A stretch of 64,000 nt of DNA from contig JAGYVD010000006.1 in NCBI GenBank assembly GCA_021209875.1, positions 4,154,001-4,218,000 on the forward strand, given 5' to 3'. Positions 1 to 10,706 of this stretch are shown piece after piece. Both the position numbers and the translations under genes were made by a program. Numbering within the stretch: the first letter of the stretch is position 1; every line of letters begins with the position of its first letter. This stretch comes from Rosellinia necatrix. Lineage: Eukaryota; Ascomycota; Sordariomycetes; Xylariales; Xylariaceae. The notes under the pieces are model-generated. The model had not been told where the DNA came from and ran no database searches. It saw only the letters and a program-made list of their open reading frames with translations.

Positions 1-22
1 GTTTATACCACCAAGGAGATGG

Positions 23-68
23 GCTCTTTGTGTGTGTGTGTGTGTGTGTGCGCGCGCGCGCAAAGAGC
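23..68. repeat. TG/CG tract inside an inverted repeat
   Basis: An alternating purine-pyrimidine tract (TG repeats followed by CG repeats, about 31-60) is bounded by the 8-bp inverted arms GCTCTTTG (23-30) and CAAAGAGC (61-68). Such tracts can adopt Z-DNA, and the arms could form a hairpin. No gene is adjacent. Confidence 0.8.
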
Positions 69-797
69 TCTGGGATCTGTCTAGGGTGCCCGTTCATCGA
101 GCCTATCGAGAAGGGGAAGAGAGGATGTCGACGCTCCGCGCCCCAGCATGTGTACATGATCGAGGTGGGCTGTACATAACATAACATACCATACAGTAGG
201 TACCTACTGCTGTGTCGTCTCATGTTGTGTTGTGCCGTGCCGTATGCCTCCTAGCCCGATAGGTGTACATTCCATTCCATCCATCTACATCTACATACCA
301 TACTCGTATCCGTCTACACTACATACCAGCAGCCAGTATCCGCCTAGCGCTTGCTCGGATTGACGCCTCACAGGCTACATACGTACATAACATCATACAT
401 AATCGTCATACGTGATTCCCAAGCGCTGGTTGTGCCGTTCTCCGTAATCCACTATTCGGAACCCTAGCCCGTTGGGTCCTAGGGAGGCTTACGGACAGGG
501 TGGCCCGCGACTGGAGTCCAACGAAATGTGTGCCAAGTAGGCCCCAGTGCAGTGGGAGGAGCAGTGGGGAGGAGCAGCGCAGTGGTGTTTTGTGTCTGAC
601 ATCAGAGCCGGCATTGGATGTTCGCGGCCCACATGGCACACTGTTGTGAATGTTAGCAGATGCTGGGGTCTCGGCAATTTGGCAGCGTTTCTGCGCTTTG
701 GACCCGTCCGGTCGCAAACCTACCAGAAACACGGGGAGCGGCCCATAACTTCACACCCATAACTCGCCCATAACTATCTATCTATCTGCCGACGAGC

Positions 798-867
798 GAT
801 TCTGGATTCTGGATTCTGGACTCCGGATTGTGCGCTCCGGATCCTGGATTCCGGATTCTGGATTCTG
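798..867. repeat. GATTCTG-type tandem repeat
   Basis: About nine imperfect copies of a 7-bp unit (GATTCTG, with GACTCCG and GATCCTG variants) run in tandem. The variants differ mostly by transitions, so the array looks diverged. Confidence 0.75.
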
Positions 868-1917
868 CTGCAGAGGAAGTGCATCACCCATCACTGATAA
901 GGGACACACACAATGGACTGTGACAATGGAACGTGGTTGAACATCGAAACAATCCGTGTGGACCGGCCATGGATGGGAGAACGGCAGCATGTAAACCCGG
1001 CCAGTGCAGTGCAGCGAGCAGCCAGCAGCCAGCAGCCAGCAGCTAGCAACCAGCAGCGCTGGAACGTCGAACGCTTTCGTTGTGTGTGTTACCGGTTCCG
1101 GTTCCCCGCGCGCCTCGCTCATGCAAACGCCTGTCGACGAAGGATTCTCGGATGACAGACATCATCGCGCTACATAGCCTGTACATAATGCTGCTTGCTG
1201 TCCCGACCCTGTCTGGTCCGGGAACCCGTATGCAGCTTGGCAAGCGTCTTTCAACGGTGGCGGGGGGGGTAAGAGAGAGGGAGGGGAGGAGAGGGGAGGG
1301 GAGGGGGGGGTTCGTCTTCACCGCCAGACAAACTGCTCAGGCGACCAGGCTTGGAAAAAAGCTGTGCTCACGAGAGCAAGCTTGCCAACAACCAACAAAC
1401 AAACTGCCAACGTCGAGAGGAGAAACGAAACGCACGAGAAGGTAAGGGGTGTAGCGTATTATCAAATCCACATCAATTAACAACTCCCGCCACAACCAAC
1501 ACCTTCTGCACAGCCTCTATACTGCCCGGCAGTTGTGCCAACACACCAATGACAGCCTCCCGTGTGAGGCGAGTCTCAAATTGCTTTACCAGACATTTGG
1601 ACCTAGTCTAGCCAACTCAGAGATGATGTGGCTCGTGCAAGCCTTGGGCGAGTCTTGGTCGAGTCTTGGTCGAGGTAGCACTGAGTGCGCTTGATTTAAT
1701 ATGCCGTGTCGGTAACCAATCATAGGGGCGTGACTGCGACGCTATAGCGGGACTATTTGGTTGGAAAAGGAAGATGGGCGATGTGCTTCATACAAATATC
1801 ATATTCCAAATACTTCACCTCCCACCATCAGGCTCCTAAGAACCCTCTCCAAACGCTCACACAGCCAACCCGGATTGCAGCTTTATGAACCCCACCTTTC
1901 CCTTTCAACTTGAGCAT

Positions 1918-2110
1918 ACATATACATATACATATAACTACATATAACTACATATACATATACATATACATATAACTACACATACGCACATATGTACTTA
2001 CGTACGTACATACCTAGATGCATACATACATACCTAGATACATACGTACATACCTAAATACATACGTACATACGTACATACGTACATACACTACACCACC
2101 TACCTACTTA
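1918..2110. repeat. ACATAT / ACATACGT microsatellite
   Basis: About 190 bp of alternating ACATAT, ACATACGT and TACCTAGA units. It is strongly AT-rich in the first half and drifts to CGTACATA units in the second half. It is non-coding low-complexity DNA. Confidence 0.9.
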
Positions 2111-2378
2111 GACCACATACTGTAAATGGATGCGATGCGCCTACAGGGATCTATTCTACTTGACGATGGCATTATGGTATTCCCGGCTCCAAACAAAACC
2201 GCACAACCCTCACCCCCACCTCAATTGGTTGGTAACTGTTCTTCCTCTCCACAGCTAATCGCCATCCATACCGACACCACCCCCAAACCCAAGTACATGA
2301 TGCATAGTTACCTTTACCTGTACGCAATCTATTCCCAGTCTCCTCTGCAGCGGACGAAAATCACAGCCCTTGGCCAGC

Positions 2379-2470
2379 TACACTACACTACACTCCACTG
2401 CACTACACTACACTACCCCTACACTACACTACGCTACGCTACACTACGCTACACCACACCACACCACACC
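2379..2470. repeat. CACTA pentamer repeat
   Basis: A tandem array of CACTA units that degrades into CGCTA and then CACAC units at its right end. It creates spurious open frames and does not look coding. Confidence 0.9.
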
Positions 2471-3101
2471 CCTGGCACGCACGCAAAGAACCCATGAGCA
2501 ATACCGGTTTCGGTATGGGGCATCAAGGTAAAGATGCAGACCAGCATGACGATCCCCAATGTAACGCGCTAGCATCGTTCGAGCCAGGCCTGAAGCGCGG
2601 CCCCTCTTGGTCAAACCACCCCTTCCCATCGCTGGTTCATGCTCTTGCCGTAGTGTAATGATCTACCGGGGACAAATGCGATCTGGTAATGTATCCCAGT
2701 GACCTGGTTCGAGTGACGGGCTCGACGTGTTACGCTAAGGGGGGGATGCGCAGCAGAGTATTTGGAAAACCCTCCCGACTTGCACGGATTTCGATTCGTG
2801 CTGGTCTTGTTCACGATAATTGCAATTAGCCAAGTGCTCGGCGTTAAGGGACACGGATGGGAAAGAGACGAATAAGCGCCAAAGGACATACATCACATAG
2901 ACTTATGTTTCTCTAACCTCCCTCCCCTTTCCTTTTCGGAATGACATGACATTACCAAACATTACCAACCACCACCAGCTCTCCGCGATGGACCTTCTTC
3001 TCAATTGTTACCGAACGTGCGACGAATTATCGGGAAACGGGATATAGCCACTGAACGGCAGTACCTACTCAGATTGGCATTTCCTGCCCCAAAAACGCAA
3101 C

Positions 3102-3132
3102 GTGCTGTGCTGTGCTGTGCTGTGCTGTGCTG
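3102..3132. repeat. GTGCT pentamer repeat
   Basis: Six perfect tandem copies of a GTGCT unit in otherwise unique intergenic DNA. Confidence 0.9.
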
Positions 3133-4611
3133 GTGAAGCGCGGGTGACAATGCGAGGTTCGTCCCGGCACCGCCCGTGCAGGGTCCATCAATCGGACTGT
3201 CTACACTAGTTGCTCTATTCGCATCTACAATCTACAGATGACAGGCGACACACGATAGACGGCAGACTACACGGACGTTCGATGTCACGAGCCAACCAGA
3301 CAGGACGTACGAGCCAGAAGCAGTGCTCGTGAAGAAGATGGACGAATGCGGCTAACAGGACAACGTCCTGACCACCTCGTTGGGCTTTGAAGAGGGACGG
3401 ACAGACAGAGAGAGGCCCCCCTTCCCCATCCATCGCATACCCGCACCCTACCCGCACTCGAGATGCATCTATGCCAAGGCCCTACCCCATCAACTTGGCC
3501 CATCCCATCCTCCATAGTGACCTCCATCACGGCATTCAGCCCTTGAAACCGTACGATCTGTCCACCAGACGAAAACCTCGTTCGACCGAGGCGTCGAGAG
3601 AGTCCAGGGTTCCCAATCGCTTTTGCTTTTCCCCATGCGCTCTTCCCCCTCTCCTCGCGCTCTCATTACCTAATCCGTCCAACGACAAGAGATGGAGAGA
3701 AGCCAACGACGAGTATTGAGGAGCTGAGGAGGGGTGTGACTCGTTTTGTTTTGTTTTTTTTTTTCTTCCTTTCAAGCGCCGCATTCGTTTCCTCGTCGCT
3801 TGTCATTCCTACAATGTCACGTCACATGCCCCGAGCCTACGTAGGCTAGCTATGCCAGCCTCCGCTCCGGGGTCTAGCGTATGATGAATTGCCCATCCCG
3901 GTATACCAGACCAGATGCTGCCTGCATCCGCGCTGCATATCCCGGCCCCGCCCTCGTAAGGAGATAAAAGGGACACAAAAAGCGAGATCTGTGAATTAAT
4001 TACCCGGGTTGTGAACTATTAACACCGAGAGAAACAGCGACGGTAAAGTCCAGCCAATTAAGAATAGTTTGTTGACCGACCCTGAACAAAGGAGAGATGT
4101 TTACCCCGAAACCAAAAATAAAAGTGAAAAGACATCCATAGAAACCCTTGCCCACATTAGTTATCCCGTATGCGGTTCGTCGCCGCCACCGTCGCCCGCC
4201 GCCGCCGCCGCGCCATTAAAACTCGCTTAACTACCTCCCAGGGCAGCTCAAACCCTCCCTTCCCCATCCCATATACGTCATTCGCATTTTCCCCATTCTC
4301 CCTTTTTACCCCGATCCAGACGACACCAGGAGACCAACCAACCCAGCCAGCATAGCGCGAAGCAGATCAAACCTGACCCGACCACACCGGCCGGTCAAGG
4401 TATATATGACCCGATACGGTAGGTAGCACGATCGTCGTCGTCACGAACCGCTGCATGTCTTAAATCATACCCCGAATGGGGAAAAAAACAAAAGACAAGA
4501 AAAGAAATAGAAAAAGGAAATGATACGTAAGTATGGAACGCACGATGTCGGGTGAATTCAAGCTTTCCCAACCCCCCTGTCTGTCGTCTTGTCGTCTTGT
4601 CGTCTTGTCTC

Positions 4612-5115
4612 TCAACGGCCTGAAGACGACGACGACGACGACGACGAAGAAGAAGACGACGCATCCTTCCACTTCTTGTCCCACTCCTGCATCGTCTGCT
4701 CCCCCGTCCGCCGCCCGGACGGCTCCCCGACCTTGAAGCGCTCGCTGGGGCAGCCAGAGTCCTTCCAGCTATCCAGGCGGCTGGGGCCCTCCGGCGGGGT
4801 CGGGTTTAAAGCTGGCCTGCTGTCGTGGCCGCGTCCCCCGGCCGTCGATAGAGATGCGTGAGTGCGGGCGCTTCCGTTACTGTGGGTGGGTCAGCGGAGA
4901 GGGGGGGTTTGGTTTTAGTTTGAGAGGAGGGAATTTTGGGATTTAGGTGTTGCGTGGTGTTGTGTCACGGGTGTTGTGTTGTGTGTTGTGTGTTGCGTGC
5001 TCTGTGTGTTACGGGCTGTGGGTTGTGTATGTTGCCTGAGATGTTGATAGACACCGGGTGGCTATGCAGGTATTTGCGGGGTGATGCTGTTAGGTCCATA
5101 CCCTTTGTTACTCAT
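4612..5115 (-). CDS. Small hypothetical protein (two exons, about 93 aa)
   Basis: I do not recognise the family. The proposed exons are 5102-5115 (ATG plus 11 nt, donor GTATGG) and 4612-4879 (acceptor CACAG after a CTGAC branch site). They join in phase to give a product starting MSNKGNGS. The second exon reads open for 268 nt and looks coding: it has a mixed charged segment with CPSERFKVGEPSGRR and MQEWDKKWKD, and ends in a run of about 13 serines, then Gly-Arg-stop. The composition is that of a hydrophilic, probably disordered small protein with no signal peptide or membrane segment. The 222-nt intron is longer than others in the window, and exon 1 is tiny, so the start is the weakest part of the model. 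A different upstream exon is possible. The serine run is encoded by TCG/TCT repeats and may vary in length. Confidence 0.5.
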
Positions 5116-5415
5116 TGTGGTTATTTGCTGATCTAAGCTCTTGAAGTACAATTGTTGGTCCGATGAAGCAAGCGCGGTGCGTGCTTCTAATAGTATGTGA
5201 TGGAGTGAATTATTGGGGGAGACTGTGTGTCTGTGATGATGAGTATATGGCAAATGTCGCTATGCTTTGAGGTTGTTGCTCCTGACAGAACCAGAGACAG
5301 AGTAGGCCGACATACTGCCACTTTATATTCGCTTCATCGTTGTTTACCTCGGTCTCTTCCCCTCCCTTTCGAGCGGCATCGTCGACCCTTTCGGACTGTA
5401 TTCTTGCCATACGCC

Positions 5416-5485
5416 TTCATGCATCCGCTCAAGGGACAGAGCATAAACGTGGCGCGTTCATGCGTCTGCTCAAGGGATAGAGCAT
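5416..5485. repeat. Imperfect 29-bp direct repeat pair
   Basis: Copies at 5416-5444 and 5457-5485 share the core GCTCAAGGGA-AGAGCAT and differ at 3 of 29 positions, all transitions. A partial third copy (TTCATGCGTC) lies near 5562. The function is unknown. Confidence 0.75.
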
Positions 5486-5714
5486 GGACATGAGTGACTC
5501 AGGCCTGAAGTCGATATCGTGGCCTGCAGGAACCTTTGAGCCGCATTCTGGCGACAACATGTTCATGCGTCCACACAATGGGCGGGGCGTGAGCGTGAGA
5601 TGCTGATGAATATCACGATCTGCAGGGAACGTTGTTTGCCCTTCGATCCCTGGAGGAGGATATCAATCGTGAGTGGGACGAGTGCGTAGGTGACGGGCCC
5701 TTTGCCAATTTATC

Positions 5715-5830
5715 CTAGAGATCGAGTGCCTTGTGAGGAGGAGCTCTGCAATATATGTCTTGTAAAGCAGCGTGGTCAGGCGTCATATGGGGAATATCAT
5801 GTTTCTGTTTACTTCTAGAGATCGAGTGCC
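5715..5830. repeat. Two identical 16-bp copies exactly 100 bp apart
   Basis: CTAGAGATCGAGTGCC occurs at 5715-5730 and 5815-5830, each followed by a related T/G-rich sequence. It may be the remnant of a tandem duplication. Confidence 0.75.
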
Positions 5831-6625
5831 CTGAGGAACAAGTTAGCCACGGATATCCCATAGGACGGTATCAGTCGTCGTGATATGCAAAACAGCACAT
5901 TTGTGCTTTAGATTACTGGGAGAAGGAAGATAGGGATCCACCGGGATGGGCAAGGTGAACTATGCGGCGTATAGCGGAGAAGCCTTTACACCAAGGCGTA
6001 ACGGGTTCAACGGTAATCAACAGCAATCATATACGCATCATGGGTCAGGGTAGTTGTAGCTGACGCAACAATCTCGTGCAAGCTGGTAATTATCGGCTTT
6101 TGCACCTCATTCCTAGGAGGTACAGTTACTTAATGTTGATTTACTGCTATTCGGACCTCATGTGTGCGTTGGTACGAAGATGATGGAGAAGAAAATATCC
6201 CATTCTGTTTTGTGCCTTAGACAAGAATCGTTTTAGCAGTAAAAATGAACCGCCGGTTCCTATCCACCCTAGATCCAACATACAAAAGCATGCAACCCCT
6301 ACGTGCCAGGAGAGGAAAACTGCTATGAATGCGGTGACTAGCATTACCCTCCCTTTTCCGTTACTACATTGTTGTGTAATTAAAAGTGGGTAAATAGCGT
6401 ACCAGCACCAAGCCCCGGAAAAAAGCCGACTAGCAACAGGAACAGGAACAGGAGAAGCAATAAGAAACACGTCTTAAAAAGGTACAATGAAACGCATTAA
6501 TAAGCCATAAAGGAAAACCACCGGGGAATAAAACTAGTGAAATCCCGTTCCCCCCCCCCCAAAAAAGGGGAGATGGGCCTAATTTGTACGTCTCCCCGCA
6601 TGCTCTAGCGAGAAATCCTGCCCCC

Positions 6626-8312
6626 CTATGACGAAGAACTGCCCAAGCCAACAATATGTCTCTTAGGGGAGAAGAAGCTGAGCCGGGGGTGCTTCCTCCT
6701 CATATGGCTAGTCCGATTATCTTGGCGGGTAAAGAATTTATTGCAAAACTCGCATGGCAGCGAGACCTTCCGGTGAGTCTTTCTGTGCTTCCGCAAATAC
6801 GCCTTGAGGCTTTCGGGCTTCCCCGTGGGTTCAAACCCACATTCCGGACAGACCGCTTTATACGCCGGCGGGGGGGAATGGGGATGCGGCGGTATGTCTG
6901 GAATCGGCTGATCTTGTTCCTGGGGCGAGGCAGAATAAGTCTGAAAGCTAAGCGGTGCGGTGGGGGGGTAGTCTTCTGGCGAATAAGGGCGGGCCAAGGG
7001 TGTTGCGCTGAAGGGCATTGACGCCATAAACTCGCCGGGTTGTATTTCTCGCGTCACCTCAGGCATGTTATAATAGCTCAAACTCGAATGTTGAGCGAAC
7101 GCGGATGCCAAAACTGGCGGCGAGATAGATGCCACTGACAGGAGGTTCATAGGAGGAGTAGGGGGGATGGTGGGATGATTAAACAACACGCTGCCACGGA
7201 AACTTGTCCGGTTGGAGCGTCGGCGATTCCGAACAGAGTTGATAGTTTGAAGCTCTTTATAAGATCTAGCTAAAAAATCATCGGTACCACTGGCTAGATT
7301 CACGAGATGGGGAGCATAAGCGGTCAAGTGTTGTTCCACATGTGTGGAAGACGTGGGTGAAACGCTAGCATTCGTGGGGCTTCCGTTGGATCCGGACGAT
7401 ACTGGGGATGGTTCTGATATCGACTCCTGATGACCATGTTCTAACGCTTCTTGGTGTTGTGCTGAACCTGTTTCGGAGGCCATCGGACTCCCAGCTAGCT
7501 CTACTGGTACAAACTCGGTGACGAGTTCGAAAGGCTCCGTAGACTCGGTGATGCGCTCGAAAGGCTTTGTAGACTCGGTGATGAGTTCGAAAGGTTGCAT
7601 AGCGTGGTCACAGTTTTGCACCCATGGGGTTTGGAGGGGGGCATTACACCTCTCACAGAGTCCACATTTATATGCCTGTGGTGTTTCCGGGACGTTTCCG
7701 GTCAAGTCCCTCAGGGCGTCTTTGGATTTTTGAAGGAGCTTCTGCCCAAGCCATTCTTTATCCCATGAACACCGCCGACTGGACTGAGTCCGGAATGGTT
7801 CGTACCGCCGGCATGGCGAGCACCAGAAAACACCGTCCGAAAAACGCTTACAGATCTTGAGATGCACCAACATATCCCTAGCATTGGTGAACTCTTCTGG
7901 GCACGTCGCCATTGGGCAATGAAACGAGGCGTTATGATGGTGTTCGAGCAGATAGAACTCAAGTGTTCTAAGATAAAATCTGGCTTTGGAACAGTCGTCG
8001 ATAACACCGGATCGAAAGCTTACACGTGGTTAGATTGAGATATAATTAGAATATGGGCTTAACTTACAGACAGTGTGGATCATTAGTACAGTTTACCTCC
8101 TCGCCCTTTCGATAGGGGTGGCGGTGTTCTTGGGGTAGTGGGGGCATCATGGGGGCTGCAATTAATGAAGACGATGGCCGCTGGAACTGGAATGTAGACA
8201 CTTGCGTTCCTGGGATCCCAAATGAGAATTGCGTTATTGGGCTGTTGCTGACGTCTTGGTATTTGGTGTGCTGCGTCAAGGGGGATTCCATTTCGTAAGT
8301 GTTCGGATCCAT
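6626..8312 (-). CDS. C2H2 zinc-finger protein
   Basis: This is probably a nuclear DNA-binding protein of about 547 aa; its target is unknown. Two exons are proposed, 8068-8312 and 6626-8018, separated by a 49-nt intron (GTAAGT donor, CTAAC branch, TAAG acceptor) that joins in phase. The C-terminus has a classic finger: CEFC, a 12-residue spacer, then H-x4-H (H..MRRKH). Just before it is a longer, irregular finger starting CPECGF and ending RKHRKTH. Around residues 110-150 a Cys/His-rich stretch (FHCP..CPEEF.., HLKICKRF, WCSPCRRY) looks like degenerate C2H2 repeats, followed by CGLCERC. The middle is Ser/Thr/Pro-rich and probably disordered, with a short tandem repeat of a TEPFE-like unit. The start chosen is the first Met that leaves an uninterrupted exon 1 (MDPNTYEME). 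I cannot assign an orthologue. Confidence 0.8.
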
Positions 8313-10706
8313 TGTGTAGAGGCAAATGTGCGTATTGATACTCTAGTCGCTGTCAATATTTCGCACTAAGTAGAACTCTATGGCCAGTACTTAGATCCAG
8401 CCCACAAAGAGCGGCCTCAGGCCGTTTTGTTATAGTCGGGAGGGATCGTAGGGCTTGCATGAATGCGCGGAGGGCAGGGACGCCTACCCCGCCGTGTGTT
8501 CGCGTCCCCTTCATTGGGTATTGATCGTTCCCCGGATCGTTCCCCTTCAACCGTCCCTATCCCCAAAGAAAATCGACCCTACAAAATATTCTAGACACTC
8601 GTGTCACCTCCAGCTCGTGAATTCGAGCGGATCGGCCGGGAAGGCTAGGTGAAGGGAATGGTTGTCGGGAGCGGGAAGTGGGTCGACGACCTTGCCTCGC
8701 CTGCCGCTCTTCATCTGGCCACATGAAATAACCAATCAGCGGGTGATGGGCATTTGCTAGACTTCGAAGTGGAAAAAGGCGGAAGTAGGCAGTCGAAGGG
8801 ACTGCTTGAGGCATGATGAGTCTGCTGCCTGATTTCGGTCAATAGTGCCTTGCTTCGATGAAGGGGACCATGTTGAAGGACTATCGAGGGACTATGCCCT
8901 CCCGGTCCCGGGAGGCCATGAGGCTCGGGCGTTGCGAGTGGGCCGATAACCCCACTGCTAAGTCTAGAAGCGGCAATGGGTATTGCTGCTTCGTAGGCGT
9001 AGGGTGCTGTTTGACGGAATGATGTGCTGAGGTTTTGCGTGCGCCCTGCGGATTAAGCGGGATAAAGCGGTTATGGCAGGGGAATCGGCGGGGAGGTCGA
9101 TAAATGGCTAACATATGGAGAGAGGAACCTTGGTCGGCCTAGTATCAGGACCCAGGGCCTTCATTAAAAATTGGGAGACAGGGGGATGATGAGATAAGCA
9201 GAGCAACAAGGACAAGTCGTCGGACAACGGAAACCATCAACAAAACGATTCAAGCGGCCTCAGAGAATCATCTTTCTTTTATCTACGAACCCATGCCTCT
9301 ACAGATGAATCATCCTCCATATCACCGGGGGCGGAAATATGGGGGCCGCCAACAGAAATAGAACAGACTGAGAGCGAAGCCATTTCCCACACTAAGAGTG
9401 GCTCGACTGCAGCCCCTTGTGGAATGTACGCCGATACAGTAAGATAGGACGCGGAAGAACATGTCAAAACCGCCCAAGAAGCCATCCGGGATAATATGGG
9501 AGGCCGAGGACACCCTAGTGGAAATAACTAAGGCTAGAGACAACACGGCTTCACCGCCTCCACTCATGGGTGTCGTAGAACTACGGCTGACGCTTGTAGA
9601 ACCACGTGCGAGTCTTAGGAGAGGAGGGGTAAAGCAGAGACAACGAATACGTTCGAGCCTGATTCGAGGGTGATGAAAGAGAGAAGAGAGAAGAGAGAAG
9701 AGGGGGAGGGCAAACATAACCAACCCATCGGGCTATAGAACGCCAGACCTGTTGCTGGACTCCCTCACTCACCCATTATCTTCCTAGCTGCTTAAAAATG
9801 CGGGGGGTTAGCGAGAGCGGATCCTCTCAATCGGAATCGAGGGGGGCAGTATAGTGCGAGCAAGACATGCCTCCAGCATTGGCTCGCTCGCCCCCGAGGG
9901 CGACGGTTGGAACGCTCTGGATAGGGCAATTAGGTGCCTGCCAAGGAGCCGTCTCTCCAACCCCCGCCTGTGTTCCGCATGGTGGGAAGGCTAGGTGAGC
10001 TGCCTATCACTTGGGGGATTACTGCAATGCAAGTGCTTCCAATCGGGGCGCGGTAGGATATGCAGGCTGGTCTCACCCACGATGGTGTCGACGCCACGCT
10101 CTCGGATCGTTGGGATGGCTATGTTTAGGCAAGGCTGTGTGTGGGCATGCCCTCCGCGGGCACCGCTTTGGTACTTGTGCACAAGAGAGATGATGCGAGT
10201 GCGGGCGGGAGATGGGATGGCAGAATATATCTATGTATCGCCTTCGGGATGAGAGACCGGTGGTAGGGTATATAAAGAGGAGTGTACAAGTGAGACGTTG
10301 TAAGTGGAAATAAGGTGTTGCCATTTGGACGTTTGGTATCGACGGCTGATGGCAGCTGGTGTCAAGGCTGCTTATCCTCTTTGTGCTGTCGGCACAAACC
10401 TTGGAAGATCCTAAGTACCTAGGTAGCATTTTCTCACCTAAAAATATAACCAGTTAACTATACACTAGTTTTAACCGCTCTACACCCTGTCACTACGTCT
10501 TGGCAACATTGGTAGGTACCTGGTAGTGTACCTACACTTCTAGGTAGGTACGGAGGCAGGCCGGCTCTGTGTTGGGACTTGCTGTAACCTTGTTATCTAG
10601 GTCCTTCCTTACCTGTAGGCTAGACTTCCTCAATAGGCAATGACAACGACAAATCCGAGTATACTTAGGTAGTCGCATCATTGACTAGTAAAACGGGGGT
10701 GTGGCC
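8313..10706. other. Largely gene-free stretch
   Basis: No supported gene. One coding-looking orphan segment at 9193-9447 is listed separately. Between 10.4 and 10.7 kb there are repeated TACCTAGGTA-type motifs, which recur around 14.1-14.3 and 17.85 kb. Confidence 0.5.
9193..9447 (+). other. Orphan coding-like segment, possible relic
   Basis: An 84-codon open stretch bounded by stops on both sides and lacking an initial Met. Its translation is hydrophilic and protein-like (STDESSSISPGAEIWGPP, then TEIEQTESEAISHTKSGS). After the terminating TAG, a shifted frame continues with EEHVKTAQEAIRDNMGG, which also looks coding. This suggests a decayed gene or a mobile-element gag-like fragment with one or two frame breaks. 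I could not tie it to a family, and chance is not excluded. Confidence 0.25.

Larger units (their letters stand above)
71..4611. other. Gene-free stretch, repeat-rich
   Basis: I found no reading frame here with family resemblance, convincing codon structure or paired splice sites. Open frames are short and are created by low-complexity DNA. The stretch contains several microsatellites, poly-purine tracts (around 1260-1310) and a T-rich tract (around 3750). The right end, after 4440, is probably the 3' UTR of the small gene on the minus strand. Confidence 0.6.
5116..6625. other. Gene-free stretch with short duplications
   Basis: No supported gene. The stretch carries two sets of short direct repeats (5416-5485 and 5715-5830). 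The part after about 6150 is probably the 3' flank of the C2H2 gene. Confidence 0.55.

Noticed and set aside
2570..2720. Possible tRNA B-box elements (GTTCGAG near 2577, GGTTCGAG near 2707)
   Set aside because: No matching A-box, acceptor stem or cloverleaf could be found around them.
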